64,000 nucleotides of DNA from Eleusine coracana subsp. coracana (taxonomy: Eukaryota > Streptophyta > Magnoliopsida > Poales > Poaceae), in NCBI GenBank assembly GCA_032690845.1, contig CM064426.1, positions 59,496,631-59,560,630 on the forward strand, given 5' to 3'. A model generated the notes under the pieces. The model was not told the DNA's origin. It worked only from the letters and a program-made list of their open reading frames with translations, and ran no database searches. Shown piece by piece: positions 1-12,008 of the stretch (position 1 is its first letter; every line of letters begins with the position of its first letter). The position numbers and the translations under genes were made by a program.

Positions 1-288
1 TTTGGGCTTTTTCAGTTTGGTATGTGAGCCGAAATTTCGAGTGGTGGCTGGATGATGTCAGCAAGCCGTCACTACTGAGAAAAAAATGCTTACATTAGCC
101 TAAGCCGGCACTAGGTTAAAATTTTAATGTGACGGTTTTTGGTGACATCATCACGAGCCGCCACTGGGACTCGTGGTGACGGGTATTTTTCATGATGTCA
201 CTTGTACACTTCCCAGGGGCAGGTTTTAGGTGCACCACCATTGGAAAAAAATGTCCCTGTGTCACTATAAGCCTGTTTTGTACTAGTG
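1..288. mobile_element. CACTA-like DNA transposon remnant
   Basis: The right edge at 271-288 reads, on the minus strand, CACTAGTACAAAACAGGC, which matches the CACTA-type terminus common in grasses. A second CACTA-like start (CACTACTGAGAAA) sits at position 70. The interior carries a repeated theme of the form gtgacgg...gccgccact, as expected of subterminal repeats. No transposase is present and the left boundary lies outside the window or is degraded, and no clean 3-bp target duplication was found. This is a non-autonomous fragment at best. Confidence 0.35.
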
Positions 289-522
289 AGTGTAGGTCTT
301 CTTTGTAAGTGTACATATGATCCTTGTATTTATTTGAGGAAAAAAGATATATTTAGCCATGGGACTGATGGAGACGAACTTGAGGAAAACAATATACATT
401 AACACATGGTAAGCGTAAGCCAAATAAATAAACTAGTACTGCTCATTATTCATGGGAGGGAGACCAAGGCCGATCCGCCAAGGTGATTGTCGCTTATTTA
501 TTTATGCTGTATCTGATTCTGC

Positions 523-3500
523 CTAGTGGTCGGTGAAGGAGCTCCGCCATTGCTCGATTGCGTGATCCGTAGTCTGCATAGTTGAATAGTGTATTTGGGT
601 TATTGCAATCTGATTAGTTGATGTTGGTGTATAGTGCATATTATTGCACATTGAACCATTGAGAGCATAATTAGTATGTACCAGATATATGTCCTTCTGC
701 CTTGCTCGGCTGATGTCCCGATGCAGGACGCTGACGAATTTGAGGGACTCATCATATTGTTGCTCTGACGAAGGCTGGAAAGGTGGCGGCATATCGTGCT
801 CGAGCTTGCTCCAGAGTTCAAAGCGCTCGTCAATCATGTCCAAGAGCTCGATGGCATTGTTGCAGACAGTTTCATCCATCTCTTGAGCAGGTGCTTCGTT
901 GGCCAACTGCTTGTGGGCCTCCTTCACCATTGCCTCTATAGCGGGCGTGCGGAACTGGGCTCCGTCCATGTAATAAGGCAAACCTGTAACAGTACCGCGC
1001 TGCATTTCATAGCTCGACAACCATGAGTAAATGCACCAAACCCCTAAGCCATGCTGCAGGATTCCCACCATCGCGTTGATATCATTGTCAATGCCTCCCA
1101 AGTCAAGGAAGGCCCTTGGGGCTTCTTTCCACGATGCGTCAGACTGCTTGAACTCCTTCCACTTCCTCTGCAGCGAGCTCGCAGCCATGGCCTGCAAAAC
1201 AGGGTCATCGTCTTCCCCTCTATGGACGGCACGGCCAGCCTCCTGTTTCAATACAAGTAAATCCTTCATTATGCTTTTAAGTAAGTCCACCACCTTGGAC
1301 CGGATCATCTGCAGCAAAAGCGCCGACAAGGGAGGGCAAGGGTTTTCAGGTGCCCGCCCAGTGTCAGTCGTGTGAATTGGGAGTGATATCGAGCAAGTCT
1401 CATTGAAGGTCGATTGCTTGCCCGGAACATCCTTGTACGTGACACTAGCAATGATCCCACTCAAAACTGTATTATAACCCCGCGACCAGGAACCAGTAGT
1501 ATAATTAAAGTAGACAACAAAGTCCTTCACCTCCCCCGCAGAGAGAATCCCAATGAAGATGCTTCCGGAACCCCCACGCTGTGGGTAGCCACCCGAGTCA
1601 ATTCTCGTTATCTTTAAACTACCAGAAGTTATGTTCAAGCAGGTGTTGACGGCAACAACTGTCTTTAAGCCACCTAAGCAGACGGCCAATGCTTCCATGA
1701 TCTTGGTCTCAAGGTTGTCAGCGATGGAGGAGTAGGTTCCACAGGATTCTTTCGCGATGAAGTGCAGTGCCTTTGAGTCATGACCCTTGCACAATCCGAA
1801 GGTATGGACTGGGTACTTTCGGAGTAGGAGTCGGACAATATCGGTGGGAGGGATACTCTCGTCGGTCCACTCAAATTTGCTGTTGTCCAAACCATCGGAA
1901 ATCAGAATTATGAAGCCTGCACGATTCTTGTCCTCTCGGCCATCCAGGAGCTGTAAACATTTTATTCCACAAAGAAAAAATAAATTATCCTTTTGATTTC
2001 ATGCAAAATCAAATTTGAAATACCTAAATTATATCTTATATGTATAAAACAAAGAAAATATTTGTATTTCCTTTGACTGCCGTGACATGTACTTGAGTGG
2101 CGTCTTTAGAAGTGAAAAACATAATACCACATAAAAAATTTAAAAGCATCAACAATTGTAGTATTGGTGCAAAAGCATCAACAATTGTAATAACTTAATT
2201 TTTTAATCTGAATAAGCAAGTCTAAAATATAATATTATACAGAGAAGATTTAAATCAACTACAAATGAAATTAATAAAAAAAATCAGCATTCAAGCTTCT
2301 TAAAATGTAACTTATAAAAACTAAAAGAACTTTTACAAAAGATATAAGGAAAGAAATGTTTTCATTACTCCCTCCGTTCTCAGTTTTCAAATAGAATTGT
2401 TATCTAAGTGACAACAACTTAAAAAGAGTAAAATGCACCAGCGGTCCTTAAAACTTGTCTCAACGTGTCATCTAGGTCCCCAAACTTTCAAAATATATAT
2501 TTGAGTACCTGAACTTGCTAAAGTGTGTCATTTAGGTCTAAAGTGCCAAAAATACCTCTATGGCTGATTATGTGGATGATAAACTAGCACAATTTCTCAT
2601 AAACCTTTGCTCCCTACATTAGATATACCATTTTAGCATATTCAGAGACCAATATGTCATCACATAATCACATATATCATCACACAACAGTCATAAATGT
2701 ATACACAATTGCAAATTATCAGATACAAAATCTAAATCATAGTCATCTACCACAGTTCGTTCTCAAAGACTTTTATTTTTTTACTGTAATATGTATAATC
2801 ATAGAAAAATAAGATGGAAAACTGTGACAAAAAGAAGGCATACAAGGAGCTCGGTACTTTGGACCTAGATGACACACTTTAGCAAGTTTAAGGATCCAAA
2901 TATGCATATTGAGAGTTCAGGGACCTAGAGGACACCCTGAGACAAGTTGATGGACTACACGTGTATTTTACTTATTTAAAAATAAAAAGAGTATAAGGTA
3001 AGGACAACATCATTTTACCCATCAAAAGTGACTTAACAATAACTTCTTGTGCAGCCTTATAGAGACATAAACAGGTGGTAGACATGAAGGTGCTAACGAT
3101 AGTGACAATGAGTGAGTGTCTTGAAACGTGTTAATAATGTTTAATAAAATAGTGAGCCGAGAATACATAAAAAACTTTGTGGAGAACTATAAACGTTGTA
3201 GTTGTATCTATGTTTTCTAAGATGAGACCAACTCGCAGAGAAGCATAATTGTGGAAACTGTGGGGACGCAGAGGGCAAGGATTCTTCCCTTAAAAACAAT
3301 AAGATAAGTAATGTTGTCGGGATCACAAAAGCTGGAAGGAGTAAAGTTGTTAAAGGAAGCAGTATCCATTATAATGAATGTGAGCAGGCTTACGAGTTAA
3401 GATGGAAGAAAAGATCAAAGTGACATGCCAAAACACAGGTAAAGTCATTGCGTCCAGTAAGTAAGCCAAGATGTCTGAGTTTACAAATTATTTTTGAATG

Positions 3501-4494
3501 CATGTGTCCAATAAAAGCAGGCAAACATGTTTTATCTAAGGGGCGCATATTAACAACACTGAAATGAAAACCTCGTAGTTTACACTGCAAACCACTAAGA
3601 TATGCTGAGTTGCAAGATGACAAGTAGATGGTAAAAGTAACAACCGACAACTAAGAAAAAATGAGAGAGAATTAGGACTGCTATCAGAGGTTTAATCACT
3701 ATGTTAGTCCACATGTGGACCATGTATCTTCATTGTCATGTAAGCTAATTAAATAATTTTATACCAACAAGTGTATAAGTCAAATCTAGCAGCGTATATT
3801 TTTGGACTACGTTCAAAACCTGGTGAATTTCTCAAAAACGAAAAGTTGAAGGTTGGTCTTTATTTGGCCACCCAACCAAATCAGTTTCTGAATGCATCAT
3901 GTTACAATTGTGCCCAACAGCAATATATCATGTTGCCCGTTTTATCATTATCTTACTAGATTGTTAAGTAAGCAGTAATGTTGAACTATATGATACTTAT
4001 GTGCAAGTCAAAATAAATCCACAGCTGGCATCGAACGGAGTATCAATTTTTACACATACCTCCACAGCATGCTCCAAGCTTGGTTTGAGGGCAGTGTCAC
4101 CTTTAGCTATGAGCCCATCAATCTTTGTTTCGATTGCTGACCGCCCACTGGTTGAAATTTCTACAAGGCCAGTGCTATGCTCTTTGATAACCTGATCATT
4201 GAATGCTATGATAGAAAGCCGGTCATCATCATTAAGCTGTCCTAGTAGGAACTTCATGGCTTTCTTCAGCATATCTAACCTCGATTGTGTCTCTGTTAGC
4301 GATGCTGCTGGCCCGGTCATGTTCTGGCTAACGTTTAGCAGTGTGACAACGTCAATGGGGACAAAGCTCTTCCAAGACGAAGATGCTTCAACACGTACCA
4401 AGGCATTCCCACTTAATAGCAATTGGCGACTGTAATCTACCAGAAGTACAGGAGGGTTCATGGTAGATGTCACTCTTACTTTGGTCTGGGCCAT
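523..4494 (-). CDS. VWA-domain protein, two coding exons (4494-4060 and 1950-523)
   Basis: The spliced product is about 620 residues. Exon 1 runs from ATG at 4494 to 4060 and ends at a GAG|GTATGT donor. Exon 2 starts at 1950 after a TTACAG acceptor and ends with a stop at 523; both junctions are phase 0. The AG at 4501-4502 suggests an upstream non-coding exon. Residues about 45-210 form a VWA fold of the grass inter-alpha-trypsin-inhibitor/WAV3-related type, with KGDTALKP at 131-138 and LISDG at 161-165. The C-terminal half (roughly 360-600) resembles the Vwaint region that follows VWA in this plant family, including YEMQRGTVTGLP. No RING finger is visible, so I do not call it a ubiquitin ligase. 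The metal site is unusual: the DxSxS/T position reads NVSQN (residues 54-58). Role unknown, probably a protein-interaction module; no signal peptide or membrane segment is seen. AATAAA-like signals lie just downstream on the minus strand near 500. Confidence 0.85.
1951..4059 (-). other. Intron of the VWA gene
   Basis: The intron is about 2.1 kb, AT-rich, with GTATGT donor (4059 downward) and TTACAG acceptor (ending 1951). It contains the fold-back element at 2427-2972. The rest (2973-4059) is AT-rich with no ORF, RNA gene or repeat I can recognise. Confidence 0.8.
2427..2972. mobile_element. Fold-back element with ~120-bp inverted ends (MULE-like) inside intron
   Basis: The left end (agtaaaatgcacc... 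then tcatctaggtcc, then cttgctaaagtgtgtca) recurs as an inverted copy at about 2855-2972 with mismatches, leaving a loop of about 290 bp without coding capacity. Long inverted ends and lack of coding suggest a non-autonomous Mutator-like element. The 10-mer aaaaagagta occurs at 2421-2430 and again at 2984-2993, which could be a target duplication if the right boundary lies about 11 bp beyond the inverted repeat. Family assignment is inference. Confidence 0.6.
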
Positions 4495-4539
4495 CTTTAC
4501 CTGCATTTGAATTAATGAAACTTCTAAATTCACTACCAC

Positions 4540-4982
4540 TCACGTCGTAAAGTGAACAAGCAAGAGATGTGCACAATCACCACGATGGTCAGATGTAATG
4601 GCGAAAGTAGAGTTAGTTGTGTCTGGCGACTATCTAAGCTGAATTATATATCAAACAACTTGGTATCAGTGTAGAGCTTATGTAGTTATATTTATGTTCT
4701 TCAAGTTATGAATGGAGATTTCTTATTTATCCTTTTATTTTGAACGAATCTCATCCATACATTCTTAGTAAATTAATATCCAAGTACTATACGGGTTTAG
4801 ATATATTTTGAGTCATGTTGCACCGAACTAGAAGTTATTTGTATAATGAACTTTTGATCTCTTCGTTAGGACTTAGTTGGGGAAACAATATGCTACAAAC
4901 ACATATGGATGGTCCTTTGCATTGCATCAGTATGTGCCTAATAAAATAAATAAAAAGTAAGAGAAAGTGTGGGCATGTGCCT
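4540..4982. other. Upstream AT-rich region of VWA gene
   Basis: This stretch lies directly 5' of the VWA coding start on the minus strand and should hold the promoter, any non-coding first exon and its intron. I see no confident TATA box, ORF or repeat. The transcription start cannot be placed from sequence alone. Confidence 0.4.
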
Positions 4983-5155
4983 ACTTGCTAATTTTCAGGT
5001 GACTGAAAGTTTGGGTAATTTTCAGTCACTTCTTTGAACCATTATATCCAAATCCAATGGTTTATAAATATTATATGGATAATCCTACAAAAGAAAAATT
5101 AAAATAAAAAGTAGCAATTCATTGACTGAAATCTTTCAGCTAATTGAAAGTTAGG
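4983..5155. mobile_element. Short MITE-like repeat, copy 1
   Basis: The segment from acttgctaattttcaggtg to ctaattgaaagttagg has imperfect inverted ends and an internal gtgactgaaa/tttcagtcac pair. A second copy lies in inverted orientation at 27917-28090, sharing both ends and the middle (ttttattttgtaggatta). About 173 bp, no coding capacity. Two copies with the same limits support a mobile unit; the superfamily is not determined. Confidence 0.6.
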
Positions 5156-6597
5156 AAATATGATAATAAAAAGTAACACATAGTTTTCTTAATGTGGCAG
5201 TCAAAATAGTAGCAACAAAAAGGAGATTTTTCACCACAATAGTTGGCGGATAACTACCTGTTTTAGGTTCCAGTACTAAAGTACAATTGTAGTGCAGTTA
5301 CCTGCGTTGAGGACCTGGAAGTTGATGCAGAAATATCGGGTAGCAAGGTAGAGGCAAGCAGGAACAATAATTTGATCAATGCATTAAAGCAAACACTAGT
5401 TATTAGGAAGTGAAGGTGTTTGTCCCCTGCAGGGGTCTTATATACCACAAGAAGCAGCAGAACATCTAAAAAAGAACGAAATAGCCATTAAAGCAAGATG
5501 CCTGAGTTACCTGGGCAAGCAAAGCACGCACTACTTCAGTTGTCAAAGACAAAAAGAACATTCACGTGGAAAAGGAAAGAATCAGTAACAAAGAGGACGG
5601 ATTCAATAGTTCAAGCATGAAAATATGTGACGCTATCTAAAAACACTATGAAGTCAAGGAGTTTAGATAAATTAGTATACCTTCAGGTATACCACAATCA
5701 AAAAGTCCACCTTGTAGTACTGATAGTCAAGGAAACATTCCCTAGTCGCCATAAAAAAAAGTTCATGTTTCTTATTAGCCATCAAAAAGTTTTAAATTTT
5801 TTAGTGGGCATGGATTTAAAATTTAATGCCTTAGTGGCCACTTTCATCCAATTCATGTGATAATTGAGGGGAGAAAATACAAAATCGCCCCTTAATGCAT
5901 CTGCAATGAAGTACTCCATCCTTCTCAGTTTTGACAACGTAAGATGCATGCACATTTCAACATTTAGTCATTGTAGTCATATTGTGAACTATTAGCAAAT
6001 TTGCAAAATTCGAATGTTTGTCAAGTCACGCCTTACAGAACAATTACTATTCTACATCAATTTGAGCAAACTGACAACAGCTCAAGTCAATCAAGAAGAG
6101 GCCTTCCACCGGAGTTCAAATCCTTGTGTACAGAATTTACTACTTCCTTATTCTAAAAAAACTCCCCTCACTGTTTGTTTGAAATATTGTGAAAATGATG
6201 CTAACTTAGGTAACAGTAGGGATCCAAGTTTTTCATTTTGTGGATCGACACAAAACTCTCTGAGATGAACCAAAATATTCTCCCACTACTTGAAGCTAGT
6301 GTAACAAATAAACTAGAGACTTGACCCATAAGTATCCATTGGGTACCCATTAAAATCCCTATAAGTTGTGGAAGGTTTGGGGTCTCTTAGCTGGAGTAGT
6401 TGTAGTAGTCACAGCATAAACAACGGTGTCCAACACATCTGCATGGCCCTATATGGTCATGGTTTTGGAGGTTTTGTTGCTTCTCTATATAAAAACAAAG
6501 GGTCAAGTTTTTTTTTTCTTTTTTTGAGGTCGTTTTGATAATTAGTCATGCCTACCTTGCTTCTCAAGGAATGTCTCACGGGCCATCTTATCGACTA
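5156..6597. other. Low-copy AT-rich DNA, nothing recognised
   Basis: Contains only short ORFs without family resemblance. A ctccatccttctcagtttt motif near 5915 is reminiscent of a Stowaway end but has no partner. The stretch may include distal promoter or untranslated sequence of the VWA gene. Confidence 0.4.
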
Positions 6598-7840
6598 TGT
6601 TTCACCCTCAACCGTCTTGTCAAACTATTTTTTTGGGGTACACTAGAAACATAAGATTCTAAACTCCGCTTGCACTTAGCATACGATGCTCGTCTATGCT
6701 TTTATAACCCTGTGTATGAGTGAAACTTTTCCATACGTTAGTAGTTAGTGTAGCTTCTTACTATGTTGTCGGTCCATGGTAATCAATGTACAGTCTAATA
6801 TATTGCCGCCCATGAGCCCTACGAGAATCCTAATCAGTTCTTACACATTTTCAGGTCAAAAATGAATAAGATTCTAGCCCTGCTTTTTTTGGCCTGGTCC
6901 TCAATAAATCCCTCCGTTAGCGCTTGGAAATTGCTCGCTCTAGTTGATTCGAACGATGGCAAGCAGAAGCGGCATTATGATCCATCTCTAGGCTGACGTG
7001 GGCGGTATGTTTGAACACTAAAATAACGATCAAACTGTCATTATTTTGTTTTACGACCATATCATGGGCTGGTCATTGTCGTTGCGACGGAAACGAACAG
7101 AACGTGTCCCTGTTCTTTTTTTTTTGGTGGAGCGCACGAGCACAGCGCTGACAGCAGCGGAGCTTGACAGAGACCACTACACTCAGGGAAGCGCTATTGG
7201 GGGGATGCAGATGGCCGGTTCTCGAGCACAGAGTCCAGCTGCCGCAACATACATAACTCGAGTGCTCGATCACCAACCACCTAGCCGTCGCGTTTCGGCC
7301 TAGTGAAAACATTTCGGCACAGAAAAGAATTACGGTGATTACAGAAGAAGATGAAATTTCAAATCACAAATTTTGCTGAACCAATTTGCTTTGTTATATA
7401 GAATTACTACATGATTTCATAAGAAATGGTCTTTAATATGCACAACATTATAGTTGCATATACAATCAAAGTAATTTGAATAGATAAAGGCTAAGTAAAT
7501 GATGAAATTTCATTCATCGCGGTTATTTGGACCTCGCCTGAATAGATGATATTTTCCTAGTTTGGGCTGGCCGGGGCCAGGAGAGGAAGCCTGACATGCT
7601 GAGCTTTTTCGCGCCGCTGAAGCACAGCAGGTGCGGTGCTCTGTTCTCCTTTGCCGGGAGACAGCTTTTCTTCTCATAGTTTATTCAGTTTGTAATTTAA
7701 GATTGATATAAAATTTTGAGATTTGTACAGTTTCGTGAATTGAGGCTGAACAGGGCCTGAGTGCTGGATTCTGTTGTGCAAGTTCTTTTTCCCTGCTAAT
7801 GGCAATGCGATGGCCGATGCAGGGTAACTGACCCTCAGTC
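6598..7840 (+). repeat. Low-copy composite repeat, copy A (blocks alpha, beta, gamma)
   Basis: Three blocks recur elsewhere in the same order: alpha (6598-6795, with catacgatgctc and cttttataaccctg), beta (7045-7310, with catgggctg and cagagtcca) and gamma (7560-7840, with tgcggtgctctgttctc and tgaattgaggctgaacagg). Related copies lie at 26253-26800 and 27385-29165. Identity is moderate with many small indels, so the duplication is old. It looks like the 5' part of a gene or a Pack-type element carried along, but I cannot name a source gene and no continuous reading frame survives. Confidence 0.5.
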
Positions 7841-7890
7841 TTTTTCGCGAACACCTCATCTCACAACACGCATGGGCACTCGCCGGCAAA

Positions 7891-8580
7891 GCATCTCCAA
7901 GAGACTCTGTAAACCTCAGATAATAGCTAAATTTATGCAAAAAGAAGAAAAATACAGTCCAACAGATTCTGTATCAATCCTCCCCCTCTAGGCATTTTTG
8001 CCCAGTCCAGCGCGCTCGGCATCCCGCCTCAATCGGGCGCGCGCCCCTTTCCCGCGGCAATTTTCCCCTCCCGCGCGGCCTTGCTCCCTTTGTGCATGCT
8101 ATTCTAAGGTTGCTGCACCGCCACCGCAGTTGGCCTTCTTTCTTCCTTCGAGTCGCATGATCGATTTGCTTCAAATCAGCGCCGCCTGGTCAAGTATCGC
8201 CGCCAGGAGGTTCGTCCTACACCGTCACCGCAATTTTCATATTCAAGTCGTCGCGTATGTCCTCATGTGGAGGCGACTGGATCTCGCAGGGAAGCAGCTG
8301 GATGAACTTCTCCCATGGCGGCGGTGACGATGACTGAAACTAATCGCTGGAGTCGGGAGACATACAATCGCTGGTCACGATGGGTCTTGGCAAAACAAAA
8401 AACAGAGAGGTAGTCACGGTGGGCCTTGGCAAAACAAAATGACGTGGACTCATTCAGAAATTAGAGAACCCAGTTTACATAGGCTGTTGGGTCCATGATT
8501 TTTTGAATAGCAATTTCATTTTACATAAGAGCTAAATCATGATTTTAGCTACTCATTTATAACTAGTCTCTTGGAGATGC
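7891..8580. mobile_element. 690-bp TIR element with GC-rich cargo
   Basis: The ends are a perfect 16-bp inverted repeat, GCATCTCCAAGAGACT at 7891-7906 and its complement at 8565-8580. The outer 100 bp at each end are AT-rich while the core (about 7980-8330) is GC-rich and codon-like (short open frames on both strands), as in elements that captured gene or CpG-island sequence. No transposase and no clear target duplication. Superfamily (hAT or MULE) uncertain. Confidence 0.65.
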
Positions 8581-8617
8581 GTGCTTCGCTGTACCTTTCA
8601 ACACTCTGCAGCTCTTA

Positions 8618-8921
8618 GTATGTGTTTGTTTCCTATGCACTAAATTTTAGTCATGTCTCATCGAATATTGAGATATTAATTTAAAGTAATATATTTAGTC
8701 TTATAATAAAATCCATTCCATAACCCTTAGTCTAATTAACGAGACAAATCTATTATAATTAGACAATGTGATGTTGTAGTAAACATCTCATAATGATGAC
8801 TTAATTTAGTTTAATAGAATCATCTCGCAAATTAGCCTCCAACTATGTAATTAGTTTTATATTTAATCATCGAATTGATGTGGCAGTACTAAAATTTAGA
8901 CCCTAGAAAACAAACACACCC
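8618..8921. mobile_element. Tourist-like MITE (PIF/Harbinger) with TTA target duplication
   Basis: Begins GTATGTGTTTGTTTCCTA and ends with the complementary CAAACACACCC, with ctaaattttag subterminal inverted repeats. It is flanked by TTA at 8615-8617 and 8922-8924, the expected 3-bp duplication for PIF/Harbinger. Internal sequence is AT-rich and non-coding (304 bp). Confidence 0.75.
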
Positions 8922-9182
8922 TTAGTCTTTTTTTTTATGAAACAGGAGGGGTAATCCCCTACTGGTTAGATTAATAAATAGAAGTTTAACAGCTGTTATA
9001 AAGAGAAGCTAATCTAGGAACAAAAGGAAACAAAAGAAAACCAAAGTTAAGAAAGCTCTTCTAGCCATTGTTGTAATTTTTGCTTCAAATCCCCCTTAGC
9101 TCTATGGATAACCATGGCAAACTCTTGTTTGAAGTGATCTTTGCAGTTTTGTACTGAGGGGTCCTTGCCATTAAATAACCAC

Positions 9183-10376
9183 TCATTTCATTGTATCCAA
9201 ATGCACCATGCCATTGAGTATGATGATTTCCATAAAGAAAGGTTTCATTATTCTCCTCTTTATTTTGGTCACTACTTGAAGACGCTGCAGATGCATTGGG
9301 AAGGAGATTTCAATGCTTTGCCAACACCGCTTTGCAAAATTGCAGGTAAAGAATAGATGTCTTAGTGATTCTGTCCTGTGGAAGATGCATAATTCACAGT
9401 CATAGGAGTCCAGCATCATGTTCTTCCTCTGCAAAAATCTTCTTGTGTTCAGCCGATCATTCATCAGAAGCCACCCAAATACCTTATGCTTTTGTTGACA
9501 TTTGGACTTCCAAAGCCATCGAAATGCTGGATGAACTCTGTTGTTTCCAAGTATGTGTTTGTATGTTTTTGTTGAAGAGAATACGACACTACCCCATATG
9601 TATGTCCATTTGGCTTTATCATTGGATATGCATAGGGTCTGCATGACTATTTCCCATTCACAAAATTGCTCAAAAGCATCCCGTGACAGTGGTAGGTGAA
9701 AAAGATCTGAGAGATCCTCTGATTGAAGAGCTTTGAATATTGTTATCTTGTCATTCCATGCAAATGAATGGATTTGTGGGTATTGTAATTTTGGGACATT
9801 TCCGTTCCACATATCATCCCATAACATGATAGTTTTCCCATCTGTAGCCTGGGACATTCCTTTAAATTGTGTAAACAACTTTGTTACACTTTTCCACCAA
9901 AAGGATCCTTTATTTGGCAAATTTGGTAAAGTATCTACAAAATAGTATCTTTCCCAGATGAGTTTTACCCATGGTAAATCAGCTCTTGAGTAAAATTTAT
10001 GGAGATTTTTCATAAGCAGAGCATCATTCTGTGTTCTTAGCCTGATCACTCCAAGTCCTCCCTTTGTCTTTTGTCTACAGACTTTCTTCCATACAGCTAG
10101 AGGTGGCTTTTTTGCATTTATATCTGCTCCTTTCCAAAAACAATGTCTTCTATACTTGTCAATTTGGTTGATCACAGTAACTGGTAGCTTAATGGTGTAC
10201 ATGTAAAAAGTTGGTAGAGAAGATAGAACTAAATTAACTATTTGTAATTTGCCTCCTTGAGTCAGAAAGAGAGATGTTCCAGAGAGTCTTCCCTCAATTA
10301 TTGTTATAATAGGCAAACAGTCTTCGATTGAAGGTTTTGTGAGTCCCAGTGGCAAGTCCAAGTAGGTGAAAGGCAT
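9183..10376 (-). pseudogene. LINE RT C-terminal region with zf-RVT knuckle
   Basis: An intact 397-residue frame continues the RT thumb region (GGKLQIVNLVLSSLP, RRHCFWKG, GGLGV) and ends with a CxxC...H...C knuckle (CELCIFHRTESLRHLFFTC), the reverse-transcriptase zinc-binding domain of plant LINEs. It is the longest uninterrupted part of the element. The preceding RT portion is in another frame, so it is a broken pseudogene. Confidence 0.85.
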
Positions 10377-10523
10377 AGAGCCTATCTAACAACCGAAAGT
10401 TGCTGCTAAGTGTTCCATCTTTTCTGAATTTACATTCACTGGCACAATGTATGATTTTTAATAATTCACCTTCAGTCTTATAGAAGAGGCAAAGTTAATA
10501 AGGCTTTCAGTGTGAAAAATTGT

Positions 10524-11505
10524 CTAGGACATGCCTCCATTATGAGGAGTATCATCTACATATTGAATGATTGGAAAATTTGTGGTGTAATCAATATGGA
10601 CTAGTAAGTTTAGTAAGCCTTTTCTTTTGCTTTGTTGATGATGCTTTGGAGTAGATCTGCAGCCAAGACAAATAATAATGGGGAGAGGGGATCTCGTTTC
10701 CTTACTCCCCTTCTGCAATGAAGCACTTTGCCAGGTACTCCATTTAGAAGAACTGTAGATGTGCCTATTGACATAATTCCCCTCATCCATTGAATCCATC
10801 TTTCTCGAAAGCTCTTATTAAGTAAAATTTGTAAGATGGCCTCATGCTCAATCTTGTCAAAACCTTTTTCAAAATCTAGCTTTAGAATTATTATCTCCTT
10901 CTTTGATTTGTCAAAGATATGGAGATATTCAAATGTCCATGCTAGACAGTCTTGAATAGACCTATTCTTTATGAATCCATATTGATTCTGGTGAACTAAT
11001 TTTAAGATCACTGTTTGCAACCTGTCAACCAGAATTTTTGTTATTAACTTGATGGATGAATTGAGAAAGATATTGGCCTATAGTCATTTACACCATTTGG
11101 GTTGTCTATTCTTGGAACTAGGATTATGTATGACCCATTGATGCTCTGGATGCAGAGTGAATTATTATGAAAAGCTTGACATAACTCATAGAAGTCTTGT
11201 GCTATTATTGGCCAACACTTCTTCATGAAGTTCGATTTAAACCCATGTGGACCTGGAGATTTATCACTTGGCATGTTGGAGACGATATTATCAATGTCCT
11301 CTTTAGTAAATGGCTCTTCTAATTCTTCAAGATCACCCACTATAGTTAAAAGATCATGTAAATCAAACTCCATTACTATGAATTCACTTGTGCCCAATCT
11401 CTCTTTGTATGCTTCCCACAAGAGTTTTTCTTTATCTTCATGTTTGTAAACAACTGTTCCAGTTGGTGAGGTTAGTGAGGTGATTGCTGGCCTTTTATGC
11501 TTCAC
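10524..11505 (-). pseudogene. LINE reverse transcriptase, N-terminal and palm parts (frameshifted)
   Basis: Pieces at 11505-11044 (KSPGPHGF, RPIS) and 11020-10610 (QYGFIKNRSIQDCLAW, LKLDFEKGFDKIEH, then GVRKRDPLSPLLFVLAADLL) are the classical LINE RT fingers and palm. The catalytic loop appears in another frame near 10555 as QYVDDT, where plant L1 elements usually have YADD. At least two frameshifts separate the pieces. It would copy LINE RNA at a nicked target. Confidence 0.85.
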
Positions 11506-12008
11506 TATTGCATTTGCATGAAAAAATTAGTATTTTCATCTCCAAGAGTTACCCACTTTATTCTCCCTCTTTGCTTCCAATAAGCTAATTGTTGACTTAA
11601 TAGTTTGTCCAAATTTGATTGAACAAGCAATCTGAAGTTCTATTCCTCAAGTGACAGATCTTTGTGTTCTTCCACTGTGTCTAGGAATAAAAGCATTGAT
11701 TTGTTGTTTGATATTGTCCCGGCCAGACTTGAAAGCTGTGGCTGCCATGCTCTTAGGACTCTTCTCGGATTTTTGAATTTTGCTACAATACTTTTTTCTT
11801 TATCCATCTGCATTGTTGGAATATGCCATCCATGTTCCATGACATGTCCAAACTCTTCATGTTGTAACCAATAATTCTCAAATCTAAAAACTCATGCCTT
11901 GGGGATATATGTTTGAAATGCTGATGACATAGGGGAAGTGATCAGAAGTTTCCCTTGAGAGAGTTTGCACAATTGATCATGGATAATTAGAGATGCAAGA
12001 GATTAAGG

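Noticed and set aside
2368..2385. Stowaway-type MITE end (ctccctccgttctcag)
   Set aside because: A matching inverted end and TA duplication were not found, so only a chance match or a degraded remnant can be claimed. The same applies to a weaker motif near 5915.
523..4494. E3 ubiquitin ligase (WAV3-type) annotation for the VWA gene
   Set aside because: The VWA and C-terminal regions fit that wider family, but no RING finger cysteine/histidine pattern is visible in the exons found.
4495..4539. GTG-initiated extension of the first VWA coding exon
   Set aside because: It crosses the intron acceptor AG at 4501-4502, and GTG is not a usual start in plants. ATG at 4494 gives a sensible N-terminus.
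7998..8327. 109-residue frame in the TIR element
   Set aside because: Lies in a GC-rich core with open frames on both strands and no recognisable domain; at most a captured fragment.
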